Assembly: GCA_044344935.1 (NCBI GenBank)
Contig: JBIJCA010000059.1
Location: 1 to 18,642, forward strand
Length of the DNA: 18,642 bases
Direction: 5' to 3'
Source of the DNA: Aquimonas sp044344935
Lineage (GTDB): Bacteria; Pseudomonadota; Gammaproteobacteria; Xanthomonadales; Xanthomonadaceae
In this document: positions 1-8,297 of the stretch, piece by piece
Numbering within the stretch: the stretch's first letter is position 1
Layout of the letters: every line of letters begins with the position of its first letter
The notes under the pieces: generated by a model
Told to the model about the DNA's origin: nothing
Seen by the model: the letters and a program-made list of their open reading frames with translations, nothing else
Database searches by the model: none
Made by a program: the position numbers and the translations under genes

Positions 1-786
1 AGTCCCTGGGGCCGCGGCCGCCCGGGCTGGCACATCGAATGCTCGGCGATGTGCGAGGCGCATCTGGGCGAGACCATCGACATCCATGCCGGCGGCGTCG
101 ACCTGCAGTTCCCGCACCACGAAAACGAAATCGCGCAGAGCGCCTGCGCGCATGGCGGCAAGACCTTTGCGCGGTTCTGGCTGCACAACGGCATGCTGAC
201 CTTCGACGGCAGCAAGATGTCGAAGTCGGTTGGCAACATCCGCCGCGTGCATGACCTGATCAAGGAGCATCCGCCCGAGGCCCTGCGCCTGGCGCTGATG
301 TCGGCCCACTACCGGCAGCCGCTCGACTGGTCGGAAGGCGTGATCGAGCAGAGCGTGCGCACGCTGGATCGGCTCTACGGCACCCTGCGTGACCTTGGCG
401 ACGTGGATGCGGCTGAAGTCGCAATTCCGGATGCCGTCGAACAGGCCCTGGCCGATGACCTCAACACGCCGCTGGCCCTGGCCGCGCTGCAGCAGATCGC
501 CGGCGAAGCACGCAAAGCCGAAGGCGAGGTGCGCAGCGCGTTGAAATCCCAGCTGCTGGCCGCCGGCCGCGCGCTGGGCCTGCTGCAGCAGGCGCCCGAG
601 GCCTGGTTCGCGCGCGGCGTCAGCGCCGATGACGACGCCCGCATCCAGGCGCTGGTCGAGGAGCGCGTCGCCGCCAAGGCAGCCCGCGACTTCGCCCGCG
701 CCGACGCCATCCGCAAGCAGCTCGCTGACGAGGGCATCGCGCTGGAAGACACGCCGCAGGGCTGCCGCTGGAAGCGGGCCGGATGA
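1..786 (+). CDS. cysS: Cysteinyl-tRNA synthetase, C-terminal part (5' end outside window)
   Basis: This is the 3' portion of cysteinyl-tRNA synthetase, which charges tRNA-Cys in the cytoplasm. The reading frame is open from base 1, so the true start lies outside the window; 261 residues are visible of a protein usually about 460 long. Visible family signatures are GWHIECSAM (the Cys is a zinc ligand), the FPHHENE zinc-binding motif, and the class I KMSKS loop as SKMSKSVGN. The helical anticodon-binding region follows and ends in the usual basic tail. The stop is TGA at 784-786. sufE begins 10 bases later on the same strand, so the two are probably co-transcribed. Composition matches its surroundings and nothing looks damaged. 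Confidence 0.98.
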   Translation, partial: SPWGRGRPGWHIECSAMCEAHLGETIDIHAGGVDLQFPHHENEIAQSACAHGGKTFARFWLHNGMLTFDGSKMSKSVGNIRRVHDLIKEHPPEALRLALMSAHYRQPLDWSEGVIEQSVRTLDRLYGTLRDLGDVDAAEVAIPDAVEQALADDLNTPLALAALQQIAGEARKAEGEVRSALKSQLLAAGRALGLLQQAPEAWFARGVSADDDARIQALVEERVAAKAARDFARADAIRKQLADEGIALEDTPQGCRWKRAG

Positions 787-796
787 GGGCGATCCG

Positions 797-1255
797 ATGA
801 CGGCCATCACCCGCGACAGCCCGTTTCCGCTTGAAGCCAGCGCAGCCGAAGCCCAGTCCGAGATCGCCGCGGAGTTCGCCTTCTTCGGCGACTGGTCCGA
901 GCGCTACCAGTACCTCATCGACCTCGGCAAGAAGCTGCCGGCCTTTCCCGAGGAATGGAAAACCGAGGCCAACCGGCTCACGGCCTGTCAGTCGATGGTC
1001 TGGGTGGTGCCCGAGGGCGACGCCGACAAGCTTGTGTTCCACGCGACCAGCGACTCGACGATTGTTTCCGGCCTGATCTATCTGGCCCTGCGCGTCTACT
1101 CCGGCCGCAGCGCCGCCGAAATCGCCGCCACCGAGCCCACCTACGTCGCCGACATCGGCCTCGCCAAACACCTGTCGCCGACCCGCAGCAACGGGCTCGC
1201 GGCGCTGCTGGGGGTGATCCGGCAACGGGCGGCGCAGGCAATGCAGGCCGGCTGA
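797..1255 (+). CDS. sufE: SufE-family cysteine desulfurase sulfur acceptor
   Basis: This encodes a 152-aa SufE-family protein, which takes persulfide sulfur from the SufS-type cysteine desulfurase and passes it to the Fe-S scaffold in the cytoplasm. The family core is clear: the RYQYLIDLGKKLP segment at residues 37-49, and TACQSMVWVV around residue 64, where Cys64 corresponds to the persulfide-carrying cysteine of SufE. The HLSPTRSNGL segment near the C-terminus is also typical. I chose ATG 797 over the longer open frame because the homology begins shortly after it and a GAGGGCG stretch lies just upstream. It follows cysS by 10 bases, suggesting a two-gene transcript. No other suf genes are present, so the partner SufS must lie elsewhere. 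CsdE is a close paralogue and cannot be fully excluded. Confidence 0.93.
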   Translation: MTAITRDSPFPLEASAAEAQSEIAAEFAFFGDWSERYQYLIDLGKKLPAFPEEWKTEANRLTACQSMVWVVPEGDADKLVFHATSDSTIVSGLIYLALRVYSGRSAAEIAATEPTYVADIGLAKHLSPTRSNGLAALLGVIRQRAAQAMQAG

Positions 1256-1379
1256 GGCATCGCCGACGCTTCGGCGCTGCACTTGCGCCACGCATCGGGT
1301 GTGCCCCGGAGTCCACACGAACACGCGCGCTGCTTCGGCGCTTCGCTTGCTGTCAGCGTTGCAGTCGCGCCGCGCGTTC

Positions 1380-1394
1380 GACGCCTCAGGCGTC
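1380..1394. terminator. Small hairpin between convergent genes
   Basis: GACGCC-TCA-GGCGTC forms a perfect 6-bp GC-rich stem with a 3-base loop in the 256-base gap between sufE (+) and the convergent SGNH-like gene (-). The position suits a bidirectional terminator, but no T-run follows on either strand. The call is weak. Nothing else in this gap is recognisable. Confidence 0.3.
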
Positions 1395-1511
1395 TGAGCA
1401 GCGCAGCACTCCGCAATCCGATCCCCCGCGCGGCGCAGGTTCGGCGTGAGAAAGCGCCACTGCTGGGAACACCAGGGGCGGCTTCCCGCGCGAGGCGCAT
1501 ACGGCTCTCCC

Positions 1512-2615
1512 TCAGCGCTGGACGTCCGGCAGGGCAGCGTAGGCACGGTGAAGAGCGGCGGTCCAGCGGTCGGCATCGGCACCGGCGAGGTGCGACCACT
1601 CCGGAAGACGCAAATCCTGCATGTCCGGATGGTCCTCGAAGTGGATGCCCGGCGCACCGGTGCGCGCGAGCAGCAGGTCCCAGGTTTTCTCGCGCGGGTA
1701 GCGGCGGCGCTCGCCTTCCAGGACTTCGCCGCTGCTGGGCGCGCGCACAAACACCACGCGCACGCCGCGCGCGCGCAGCTTGGCCACCGCGGCGACCGCT
1801 CGCGCGATCTCGCGCTCGATCTCGGCGGCGTGCTTCTGTTGCTGTTCCTGCGTGGGCGGGCGGGTCGGCCGGCGCTGGACCCAGATCTGCTGCACGCTGC
1901 GCGCGTAGCCCACATCGTGCTCCACGCGCGTCCACATGCGGTGGTTGCGGTCGGCGGTGGTGGTATTCGAGATCTTCGGCACCTCGGGGAAGCGCTCCAC
2001 GCCGTGGCGACGCGGCCAGTCCTGACGCTCGATCACGGTGAACAGCGCGAAGTCCGGCTCGTACCAGGCGAAGCGGTTCTCCAGCCCGTGCATTGAAAGC
2101 CACTGCGAGGCACGCTGCGCCGGCGTTTCGCGGCGCGCGTACTCGACGACCTCCTTGCGCAGGCCGAAACCCGAGAAGAACAGCCCCGGCGTGACGCCGA
2201 CCAGAAGGGTGCCGGTGAAGTCCGGGTCGTCGGCGAGGTCCTCCAGCACCGGCATCGCCGAGGTGCCCTGCAGCGACAACTGAATCGGCCGCACGCCGGA
2301 CAGCCGCTGCCAGACATCGAGCTGCAGGTCGAACATCAGGCGCGATGAGCCGATCGCGACGACTGCGCTGCCCTCGCCGTGGTCGATGCGTCGGCGCTGG
2401 ATGGCCCACAGGCCGTCGCTGTTGCGATAGGACGGCTCAGCGCCCTGCGTGCGCCAGTACGTTTCCCAGGCGGCCATCGCCAGCAGGAAGGACAGTCCTG
2501 CCAACAACGCGACCGGCCAGGCGGGAAGATGCGGCAGTGCGCGCTCGAACGGCGCTTCGTCGATCCGCCCCGGTCCAATCGGCGCCCGCTCAGAACTGGA
2601 AGTAGATGAAGGCAT
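1512..2615 (-). CDS. Membrane-anchored SGNH-hydrolase-like protein, partner of MBOAT
   Basis: A 367-aa protein with a short cytoplasmic N-terminus, one hydrophobic segment at about residues 34-50, and a probable periplasmic domain. VVAIGSSRLMFDL (residues 85-97) resembles the nucleophile block of SGNH hydrolases, LSLQGTS (113-119) the Gly/Asn block, and PEWSHLAG (338-345) the C-terminal Asp/Glu-x-x-His block. No closer family name is recognised. Its ATG lies inside the end of the MBOAT gene (26-base overlap), and no good ribosome-binding site is visible, so translation is probably coupled. MBOAT enzymes of the AlgI type commonly work with SGNH partners such as AlgJ/AlgX, where the MBOAT brings the acyl group across the membrane and the partner transfers it. 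By that analogy it is an acyl-transfer partner. An esterase is the alternative. Confidence 0.75.
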   Translation of the reverse strand: MPSSTSSSERAPIGPGRIDEAPFERALPHLPAWPVALLAGLSFLLAMAAWETYWRTQGAEPSYRNSDGLWAIQRRRIDHGEGSAVVAIGSSRLMFDLQLDVWQRLSGVRPIQLSLQGTSAMPVLEDLADDPDFTGTLLVGVTPGLFFSGFGLRKEVVEYARRETPAQRASQWLSMHGLENRFAWYEPDFALFTVIERQDWPRRHGVERFPEVPKISNTTTADRNHRMWTRVEHDVGYARSVQQIWVQRRPTRPPTQEQQQKHAAEIEREIARAVAAVAKLRARGVRVVFVRAPSSGEVLEGERRRYPREKTWDLLLARTGAPGIHFEDHPDMQDLRLPEWSHLAGADADRWTAALHRAYAALPDVQR

Positions 2616-4011
2616 CGCTGTCGCTCTGAGTGATCGCTATCAGGAAAAGCATCCCACCCCAGGCCAAGCCGACCAGCATGGCCGGCAAGCGCTGCACTTC
2701 GGTGTGCAACTCGCGCGTGCGCATCGTCCAATGCACCGCGAGCAGCAGCCCGATGGTGGCGAGCGTGGAATACATCGGCCAGGTGTCAAGCAGGGGCTTG
2801 CCGCCCGTATCGAACAGCAGCATCGCGGAAATCACGCGCCGGGCGGTGTCGAAGTCCTGCGCGCGGAAAAACACCCAGGTCAGGTTCACCAGCGCATAGG
2901 TGAGCAGCGCCAATCCGACCCGCGGCAGCCAGCGGTCCCAGACGTCCCAGTGCCCCACGCGGGCCTTGAGGAAGCGCTCGGCGCACAGGTAGGCACCGTG
3001 CAGCCCGCCCCAGACCACGAATGTCCACGCCGCGCCGTGCCACAGGCCGCCAAGCAGCATGGTGATCATCAGGTTGGCGTAGGTACGCGCCGGGCCCTTG
3101 CGGTTGCCGCCGAGTGGCACGTAGAGGTAATCGCGCAGCCAGGTCGACAGCGAGATGTGCCATCGTCGCCAGAAGTCGGAAAAGCCGATCGCGGCATAGG
3201 GGTAGCGGAAGTTGTCGACGAGCGAGAAGCCAAGCACCAGCGAGCAACCGATCGCGATGGTGGTGTAGCCGGCGAAGTCGCTGAAGATCTGCCCCGAGAA
3301 AGCCAGCGTGCCGAGCCAGGCATCAGCCGGCGCGAGCAACTCCTTGGCGCCGAACACCTCGTCCGCAGTTGGCGCTAGCAGCCCGTCGGCGATGACCATC
3401 TTCTGGAACAGGCCCAGAGTCATCAGCATGAGGCCCCACAGCACCTGTGGCGAGGTGGCGGTGCGCGGCTTGGCGAACTGCGGCAAGAGATCGGTCGGGC
3501 GCACGATGGGCCCGGCCACCAACTGCGGGAAGAAGGTCACGAACAGCGAGAAGTCGAGCAAGGAATCGGCCGGCTTGGCGCGCCGCAGGTAGACGTCCAG
3601 GGTGTAGGACAGGGTCTGGAACGTATAGAACGAGATGCCGACCGGCAGGATGATGTCCCAGGCCGGCGCCTGCCACGGGACGCCGGCGCTGTTCATGGCG
3701 GCAGCGAAGTTCTCCAGCACGAAGCCGCCGTACTTGAAGTAGGCGAGCAGGCCGAGGTTGGTCAGCACCGAGATCAGCAGGAACGCGCGTCGCGCCGACT
3801 CGCTGCGCGCCTCGTGCACGCGGCGCGCGGCCCACCAGTCGAGGGCGGTCGAGATCCAGAGCAGGATCACGAAGGGCGGGTTCCAGGCGGCGTAGAAGAC
3901 GTAGCTCGCCAGCAGCAGGTTGGTCTTCTTCACCGCCCACGGCAGCGGCAGGCGATGGGCGAACACCACCACCGCGAAGAAAACGAGGAAGGTCAGCGAA
4001 TTGAAAGTCAC
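2590..4011 (-). CDS. MBOAT-family O-acyltransferase (AlgI-like)
   Basis: A polytopic membrane protein of about 473 aa from the MBOAT family, related to AlgI, which moves acyl (usually acetyl) groups across the inner membrane for O-acylation of an exported polymer. Diagnostic blocks, numbered from the chosen start, are ILPVGISFYTFQ (about 120-131), VAGPIVRP (165-172), FWRRWHISLSTWLRDYLY (280-297) and LLGGLWHGAAWTFVVWGGLHG (319-339). His325 falls where the essential AlgI histidine lies. I chose GTG 4011 because the product then begins VTFNSLTF, like the family's usual start, and a GGGGG run sits six bases upstream. The upstream in-frame ATG at 4092 would add 27 residues of Arg/Pro-rich sequence that look noncoding. 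The SGNH-like gene follows with a 26-base overlap. No alginate or cellulose genes are nearby, so the polymer is unknown. Confidence 0.9.
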   Translation of the reverse strand: MTFNSLTFLVFFAVVVFAHRLPLPWAVKKTNLLLASYVFYAAWNPPFVILLWISTALDWWAARRVHEARSESARRAFLLISVLTNLGLLAYFKYGGFVLENFAAAMNSAGVPWQAPAWDIILPVGISFYTFQTLSYTLDVYLRRAKPADSLLDFSLFVTFFPQLVAGPIVRPTDLLPQFAKPRTATSPQVLWGLMLMTLGLFQKMVIADGLLAPTADEVFGAKELLAPADAWLGTLAFSGQIFSDFAGYTTIAIGCSLVLGFSLVDNFRYPYAAIGFSDFWRRWHISLSTWLRDYLYVPLGGNRKGPARTYANLMITMLLGGLWHGAAWTFVVWGGLHGAYLCAERFLKARVGHWDVWDRWLPRVGLALLTYALVNLTWVFFRAQDFDTARRVISAMLLFDTGGKPLLDTWPMYSTLATIGLLLAVHWTMRTRELHTEVQRLPAMLVGLAWGGMLFLIAITQSDSDAFIYFQF

Positions 4012-4873
4012 AGCGTGCCCCCGCGGCCGGTGCTGGTGCGCGCTGCCGCGCCTCGCAGCGCCCGGCCGAATCTCTGCCGGTACACACAACACGCCAAACG
4101 ATGCTGCCGCCTGACATCCGGCGAGGCTGCCACGCGTTGCCGCAGGGGCGCTCAGCCGGGGTTGTCAGGATCCGGGGGTTCAGGGCATCGGCGAGCGTGC
4201 GGGCGGCGTCGAGATCGCCGCGCGCATGTTTCAGCGCTACCCCCTCGCGCAGCCGCTTGGCGCGCTCGCCGGGCCGCGTGTCGCGCGTGCGATTGGAGGA
4301 ACTGGCGGATACCGGGGCGTCGCAGTGGTGGACATCGCACAGCCCGGGACTGCACGCGGCAGTCGCTGAACGCCACGCACTGACGGAGCCCTGCGACCTC
4401 GAATTTTTCGGTTGCACCCATCCGATCGGCGGCGGTGTACGGGACCGATGCCTGTCGGTCGGCGCCGCTCGCCGCTTGGCGATACACCTCGAAGGCTACG
4501 GTGGCGAGACCCTCCGCATGCGGTTCCCACCGCTGACGACCACCCGTCGGCGCCCGGATCTGACCGCTCGGAGGTCGACGACATCCGCCTGCCCGGCTGT
4601 CAGGAGTGCATTCCTGCCGGGTACCCCTCGGTGCATCGCGTGCACTCGAAACGCTGGATGCCTGCTCGAGAACGCCCTGCCTCCTGCCGCCGACGCGGGC
4701 TGCCAACGGCGGCCGCGCGCTGCGCGGAGTCTGTGGTCACTGACTCGGCAACTCCCTTGAATCCGCGCCGCGCGGCTCGCCATGAAGGCTGAGCGACGCG
4801 CTTGCCGCCGCGTCCGGTTTCACTCACGCCCTCGCCGCCCGCCACCACGGCAGGCTCAGCGCGGGGAGACCCA
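4012..4873. other. Gene-poor stretch of 862 bases with decayed coding sequence
   Basis: Between the MBOAT gene and the exported anchor-J protein there is no convincing intact gene. The open frames on both strands are Arg/Pro/Ala-rich, mutually shadowing and without family signatures. One segment (about 4124-4294, minus) is a recognisable remnant and is listed separately. At 4592-4621 there is an interrupted hairpin: CAGGA/TCCTG around a GTGCAT loop (4601-4616), with flanking CCCGG/CCGGG arms. A short inverted repeat GTGCA-TCGCG-TGCAC lies at 4631-4645. I see no intact mobile element, RNA gene or clear promoter. The right part also contains the 3' downstream region of the anchor-J gene. Confidence 0.6.
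4124..4294 (-). pseudogene. Remnant of a kinase-paralogue C-terminal TPR segment
   Basis: The minus-strand translation of this stretch contains LREGVALKHARGDLDAAR followed by TLADALN and, nine residues later, TPAERP. The intact Ser/Thr kinase at 9946-12549 has LREGVALKRARGDLSAAR, ALADALD and TPAEHP at the same spacing. I count 26 identities in the 36 residues from LREG to the final Pro. The match also holds at the DNA level without gaps over about 100 bases (about 4173-4275 against 10120-10222). The resemblance stops abruptly on both sides, and no kinase domain, start codon or membrane segment is nearby. It is therefore read as the leftover of a second, deleted copy of the kinase gene, or a stray duplication of its 3' part. 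No function is expected. Confidence 0.8.
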
Positions 4874-6583
4874 TCAGTCCGAGCGTCGAGTTGCGGCCGG
4901 GCGTTCCCGCTCGGAAATCTCGCTCAGGACGCCCGCCTGCGTCGCCTCGCCGCTCGACGTATACGGACGCACCACGTGCCGGCCCATCGGCGGAGCCGCG
5001 GACCCCTCGAAACCATGGGCGAACAGGCCCTCGGCGCTGAGCAGACCGATCTGCGGCATCCGCGCGAAGTTTCCGCCGAAGCTCTCGACGGGCGCCCAGC
5101 CCCCACTCGGACTGGTCGGCCAGTTGACGAAGACATGGCTGGGCTGGAAGCGGTCGACGCGCATGCCGAGCTGCATCGCCGAACCCGTTCCGTCGTCGGC
5201 GACCAGCCCGACCGGCTCCGTCACGCTGACGACATAGCTGCCTGCGGGCAGAGCAATCTCACCCTGGTCGAACGCCGCATCGATGACGCTGGGCTCGGCC
5301 GGCGTCGGAATCTGCGTCGCGCTGGCGATGATCGCGCCGGGCCTGCCGGTGGCGGTGTCGAAGCTGCGCAGATGGGCCGTCAGAGTGAGCTGCAGCCAGT
5401 TGCTCGCATTGGGAGGAGGGCTCATCAGAAAACGCAGGGCCCTGAAGGTGTAGGCCTGAGGCAGATCGATGCGGACGCCGAGCTCGCCGCCGTTGCCGGC
5501 GCCAATCCCGAGACTCGTCAATGCGCTTTCGGCCTCGTAGCGCGCCAGCTCCAAGCCGCCGGTCACCGGGCCGAGGGCACGGACGATGTTGTTCTGGGTG
5601 TTCAGTTCGTTGGCCGCTTCAGCAGCGCTCAATCGGTACTCGATGCTCCAGGCGCCAAGGCCCTCGTAGACCGCACTACCGGAGAACTGCAGCGGCGCGC
5701 TGGCGATGGGCGCCAGGCCCGCAAGCGTGTTCGAAACAAGCGGGGGCCCCACGGGCGTCGCGCCCACCAGCAGCTGCGCGCTCGCGGACACCTGGGTAAG
5801 CGCCTCTGTACCGGAGTTGTTCGCCGTTACCCCAAGCGTGGCCGGATAGACCAGGCCCGACGGCGTCAGGCTATAGGGCGAGGCGAAACGGTTGACCGCG
5901 ACGGCCTCCAGGTCGGTGACGCGGTTGATCACCTCGATGTCGTCGATCAGCAGCAGGAACTGATTGTTGGAGTTGTTGCGAAAGCCCACGCGCACCGTCT
6001 GACCCGCAAAGGCGGACAAGGACGCGCTGCGGGCAGTCCAGGCGGTGTTCTCTGCGGCAATGGCGAACACGGTGCTGCTGTTGGTGATCTGGTTGCCGAT
6101 GGCTCCTGCTCCGCCGGTGGGCTCGCTGGGTGCGGCCATGACCCGCACCTCATAGCCGTCGGGGTAGGAGGCGTCATAGGCCACGGCGCGCCAGCGCAGC
6201 GAGGCGCTGCCGCCGACTGGCAGCGCCACCGGTGGCGTCCACATCCAGTCGTTCGCCACACCCGCCGGCGTATACCAGGAGGTGCTGAAGGCCGCACAGG
6301 CGCCCGGGTTGCCGGCGCTGAGTCTGAAGTCCTCGCGCACCTCCCATGCATCGTTGACGTAGGACACGTTGGCGGCCGGGGTGCCGTTGTCGACGTTGCG
6401 CAGCAGGAAGTCCGCCGGAAAGGCGTAGGTGCCTGCGCCGCCCGGCCCTGCGCAGCGAATCGTGGTGCCATCGGCGAGAACATTGAAATTCTCGCGGAAC
6501 AGCACCTGTGCGCCCGCCAGCTGCGGGACGAACACTCCGAGCAAGGCGCCCGACCACATCACGCGTTCGATCTTGACTTGCAT
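4874..6583 (-). CDS. Exported choice-of-anchor-J-like protein with GFE signature
   Basis: A 569-aa exported protein. The start has basic residues, a hydrophobic core and a likely signal-peptidase site after QLAGA near residue 25. GGGGGAG five bases upstream of ATG 6583 is a strong ribosome-binding site. Residues about 28-215 look like a choice-of-anchor-J (cleaved-adhesin-like) beta-sandwich: the mature protein begins VLFRENFN, continues with NDWMWTPPVALP, and ends in FLLLIDDIEVI. The middle looks like a CARDB-type beta-rich region, and the later part (about 340-500) another beta domain. LFAHGFE at 520-526 is the signature that ends two other exported proteins here, but in this one a 43-residue charged tail follows. 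The role is probably extracellular adhesion or binding, and no catalytic motif is visible. It stands alone, with no overlap to its neighbours. Confidence 0.85.
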   Translation of the reverse strand: MQVKIERVMWSGALLGVFVPQLAGAQVLFRENFNVLADGTTIRCAGPGGAGTYAFPADFLLRNVDNGTPAANVSYVNDAWEVREDFRLSAGNPGACAAFSTSWYTPAGVANDWMWTPPVALPVGGSASLRWRAVAYDASYPDGYEVRVMAAPSEPTGGAGAIGNQITNSSTVFAIAAENTAWTARSASLSAFAGQTVRVGFRNNSNNQFLLLIDDIEVINRVTDLEAVAVNRFASPYSLTPSGLVYPATLGVTANNSGTEALTQVSASAQLLVGATPVGPPLVSNTLAGLAPIASAPLQFSGSAVYEGLGAWSIEYRLSAAEAANELNTQNNIVRALGPVTGGLELARYEAESALTSLGIGAGNGGELGVRIDLPQAYTFRALRFLMSPPPNASNWLQLTLTAHLRSFDTATGRPGAIIASATQIPTPAEPSVIDAAFDQGEIALPAGSYVVSVTEPVGLVADDGTGSAMQLGMRVDRFQPSHVFVNWPTSPSGGWAPVESFGGNFARMPQIGLLSAEGLFAHGFEGSAAPPMGRHVVRPYTSSGEATQAGVLSEISERERPAATRRSD

Positions 6584-6713
6584 GTCCGCTCCCCCGGGGT
6601 GCCGGCACCGTGATTGATGTCGCGCAGGGCAGAAATACTAGTCTGAAGTTGCCGCCGACTGCCGCTGCTGCTACGTGGGGAAGCGGCCCCAGCGCCTCCC
6701 GAGGCAGACCGAA

Positions 6714-8297
6714 TCAGTCGCCTTCGGCCACGCCCGGATCGCCGGCCAGCGCCGCGCGCAAGCGCCCGAGATGGCGCGCATAGGCCGCCGCCCGACCCAG
6801 GCTGCGCGCATGAATCGGCTCCCGCACCTGCAGCGCGCTGGCGCTGCGCACCGGCCCCTCGCGCGACTCGATCCGCACGCACTCCGGATGCCAGGCAAGC
6901 CCGCAGAACGCCAGCACGGCGCGCGCCGTCGCTTCGGGGCGCTGCACCAGTTCCGCGTAGCTCACCTCCAGCAGCCGCTCGGGTGCTTGCGCCTTCCAAC
7001 GCGTCATCAGCTGCTGGCAGCGACGGTAGGCACGACCCAGCTCATCCTGGCGATAGCTGTAGGCCGCATTGTCGAGCGCGAACAGCTCGCGGAGATTCGA
7101 CCAGCAGGTGTCGGCGGGGTCGCGAACCAGATGCAGCACCCGCGCCTGCGGCAGCAGCCGGCGGATCAGCCCGGCCAGTCGATAGTTGCCGGGCAGCTTC
7201 TCGGTGAAGTGGCTGCGACCATCGAGCAGCCAGTCGTGCGCGTCGAGATAGTCGCGGCCGACGCGCTCCGCATCGATCGTCCGCGCGCGCCGCAGCAGTT
7301 CGAGATCGGCCACGCCACGGCAGGCGTGATCGGTGGCGGCGAACAGGGCGGCACTCAAGCGGAAGGACTCGCCGCCGGCCGCCACGGACGGATGACCCTC
7401 AAGGATGCGTTCGAGAAGCGAGGTGCCGGAGCGATGCATGCCGACGATGAAGATCGGCGTCGGCGCTTCTGCGGCGCCATCGATGTTTGCCGACGCCGAA
7501 TCCGGCTCGGACATCAGCGCCTGGTGCAGCGCGAGGTCTGCCGCTTCGTCGTACTGGAGAAGGCTGCGCTTTGCCGCGCAGCCGCGCTCGAGCGCGGTCC
7601 AGGCCGGCTCCACCTCCCCCAGCCGATCCAGCAGGGTGTGCAGTGCGAAGGCGAGGAAGGCTTCGGCCTCCGCGTCCTGGCCGCAGTGCTTCAGAAGACG
7701 ATCCAGCTGACGCGCATGCGCACGCCGATCCGCGTCATCCGCATGCAGGCGCGCCAGCAGCCAGTGCGCCATCGGCACCACGGTATCCCCCGCACACACC
7801 GCGACTGCGACCTGCTGCGCGGCGGCGACATCGCCTGCCGCGAGATCGATCAAGGCCGCCTGGGTCCGCAGCACCGGGCCTGCGTCGGCCGCGCTGAGCG
7901 CGCGGCGCATGAACTGCTGAGCCAGCGGGACATGTCCGGCAGACTGCAGGCACAGGGCGATGTCCGCGGACTGCTGCGCGGATTCGACCGTGCGGAGGTC
8001 GATGGACATCGCCAGCCGCCGCATCTCTCCGTGCGCGTGGAAGGTGCGCAGCGCCTGCAGTCGCGGCAGCGCGAGCGCAGCGGCTGCAGGCGTCGAAGCA
8101 CAGGCGGCGAGGGTATGGGCGCGCGCCGAGGCGTAGTGGCCGAGACGGGACTCCACGAGCGCCAGCTCCAGCCGACACTCGTCATCGTCGGCAGCGATCT
8201 CCAGCGCTGCGCTGAGGCTCGCGCGCGCGGCACTCCACTGGCCGCTGGCGAGATAGCTTCGCGCTCTGCGCTGCAGCCGGTCGGCGCGTGGGTACAT
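6714..8297 (-). CDS. TPR-containing sulfotransferase
   Basis: A 527-aa protein joining a helical TPR-like N-terminus (about residues 1-265) to a PAPS-dependent sulfotransferase domain (about 281-515). FIVGMHRSGTSLLERIL at 283-299 is the 5'-phosphosulfate-binding loop, and RVLHLVRDPADTCWSN at 386-401 is the 3'-phosphate-binding block with its Arg and Ser. QVREPIHARSLGRAAAY at 490-506 is the C-terminal block seen in bacterial TPR-sulfotransferases. The expected reaction is transfer of sulfate from PAPS to a hydroxyl or tyrosine of an unknown acceptor. There is no signal peptide or membrane segment, so a cytosolic location is expected. The ribosome-binding site before ATG 8297 is weak. The gene is not overlapped with others; its upstream gap holds phased repeats (8528-8562). 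PAPS-synthesis genes are not in this window. Confidence 0.92.
   Translation of the reverse strand: MYPRADRLQRRARSYLASGQWSAARASLSAALEIAADDDECRLELALVESRLGHYASARAHTLAACASTPAAAALALPRLQALRTFHAHGEMRRLAMSIDLRTVESAQQSADIALCLQSAGHVPLAQQFMRRALSAADAGPVLRTQAALIDLAAGDVAAAQQVAVAVCAGDTVVPMAHWLLARLHADDADRRAHARQLDRLLKHCGQDAEAEAFLAFALHTLLDRLGEVEPAWTALERGCAAKRSLLQYDEAADLALHQALMSEPDSASANIDGAAEAPTPIFIVGMHRSGTSLLERILEGHPSVAAGGESFRLSAALFAATDHACRGVADLELLRRARTIDAERVGRDYLDAHDWLLDGRSHFTEKLPGNYRLAGLIRRLLPQARVLHLVRDPADTCWSNLRELFALDNAAYSYRQDELGRAYRRCQQLMTRWKAQAPERLLEVSYAELVQRPEATARAVLAFCGLAWHPECVRIESREGPVRSASALQVREPIHARSLGRAAAYARHLGRLRAALAGDPGVAEGD

Noticed and set aside
4012..4092. MBOAT start at ATG 4092
   Set aside because: It places 27 noncoding-like residues before the usual family N-terminus; GTG 4011 with a G-run upstream is more likely.
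4802..6613. 603-aa plus-strand open frame opposite the exported anchor-J protein
   Set aside because: Low-complexity Arg/Gly/His translation; the minus strand has a signal peptide, a strong ribosome-binding site and domain signatures.
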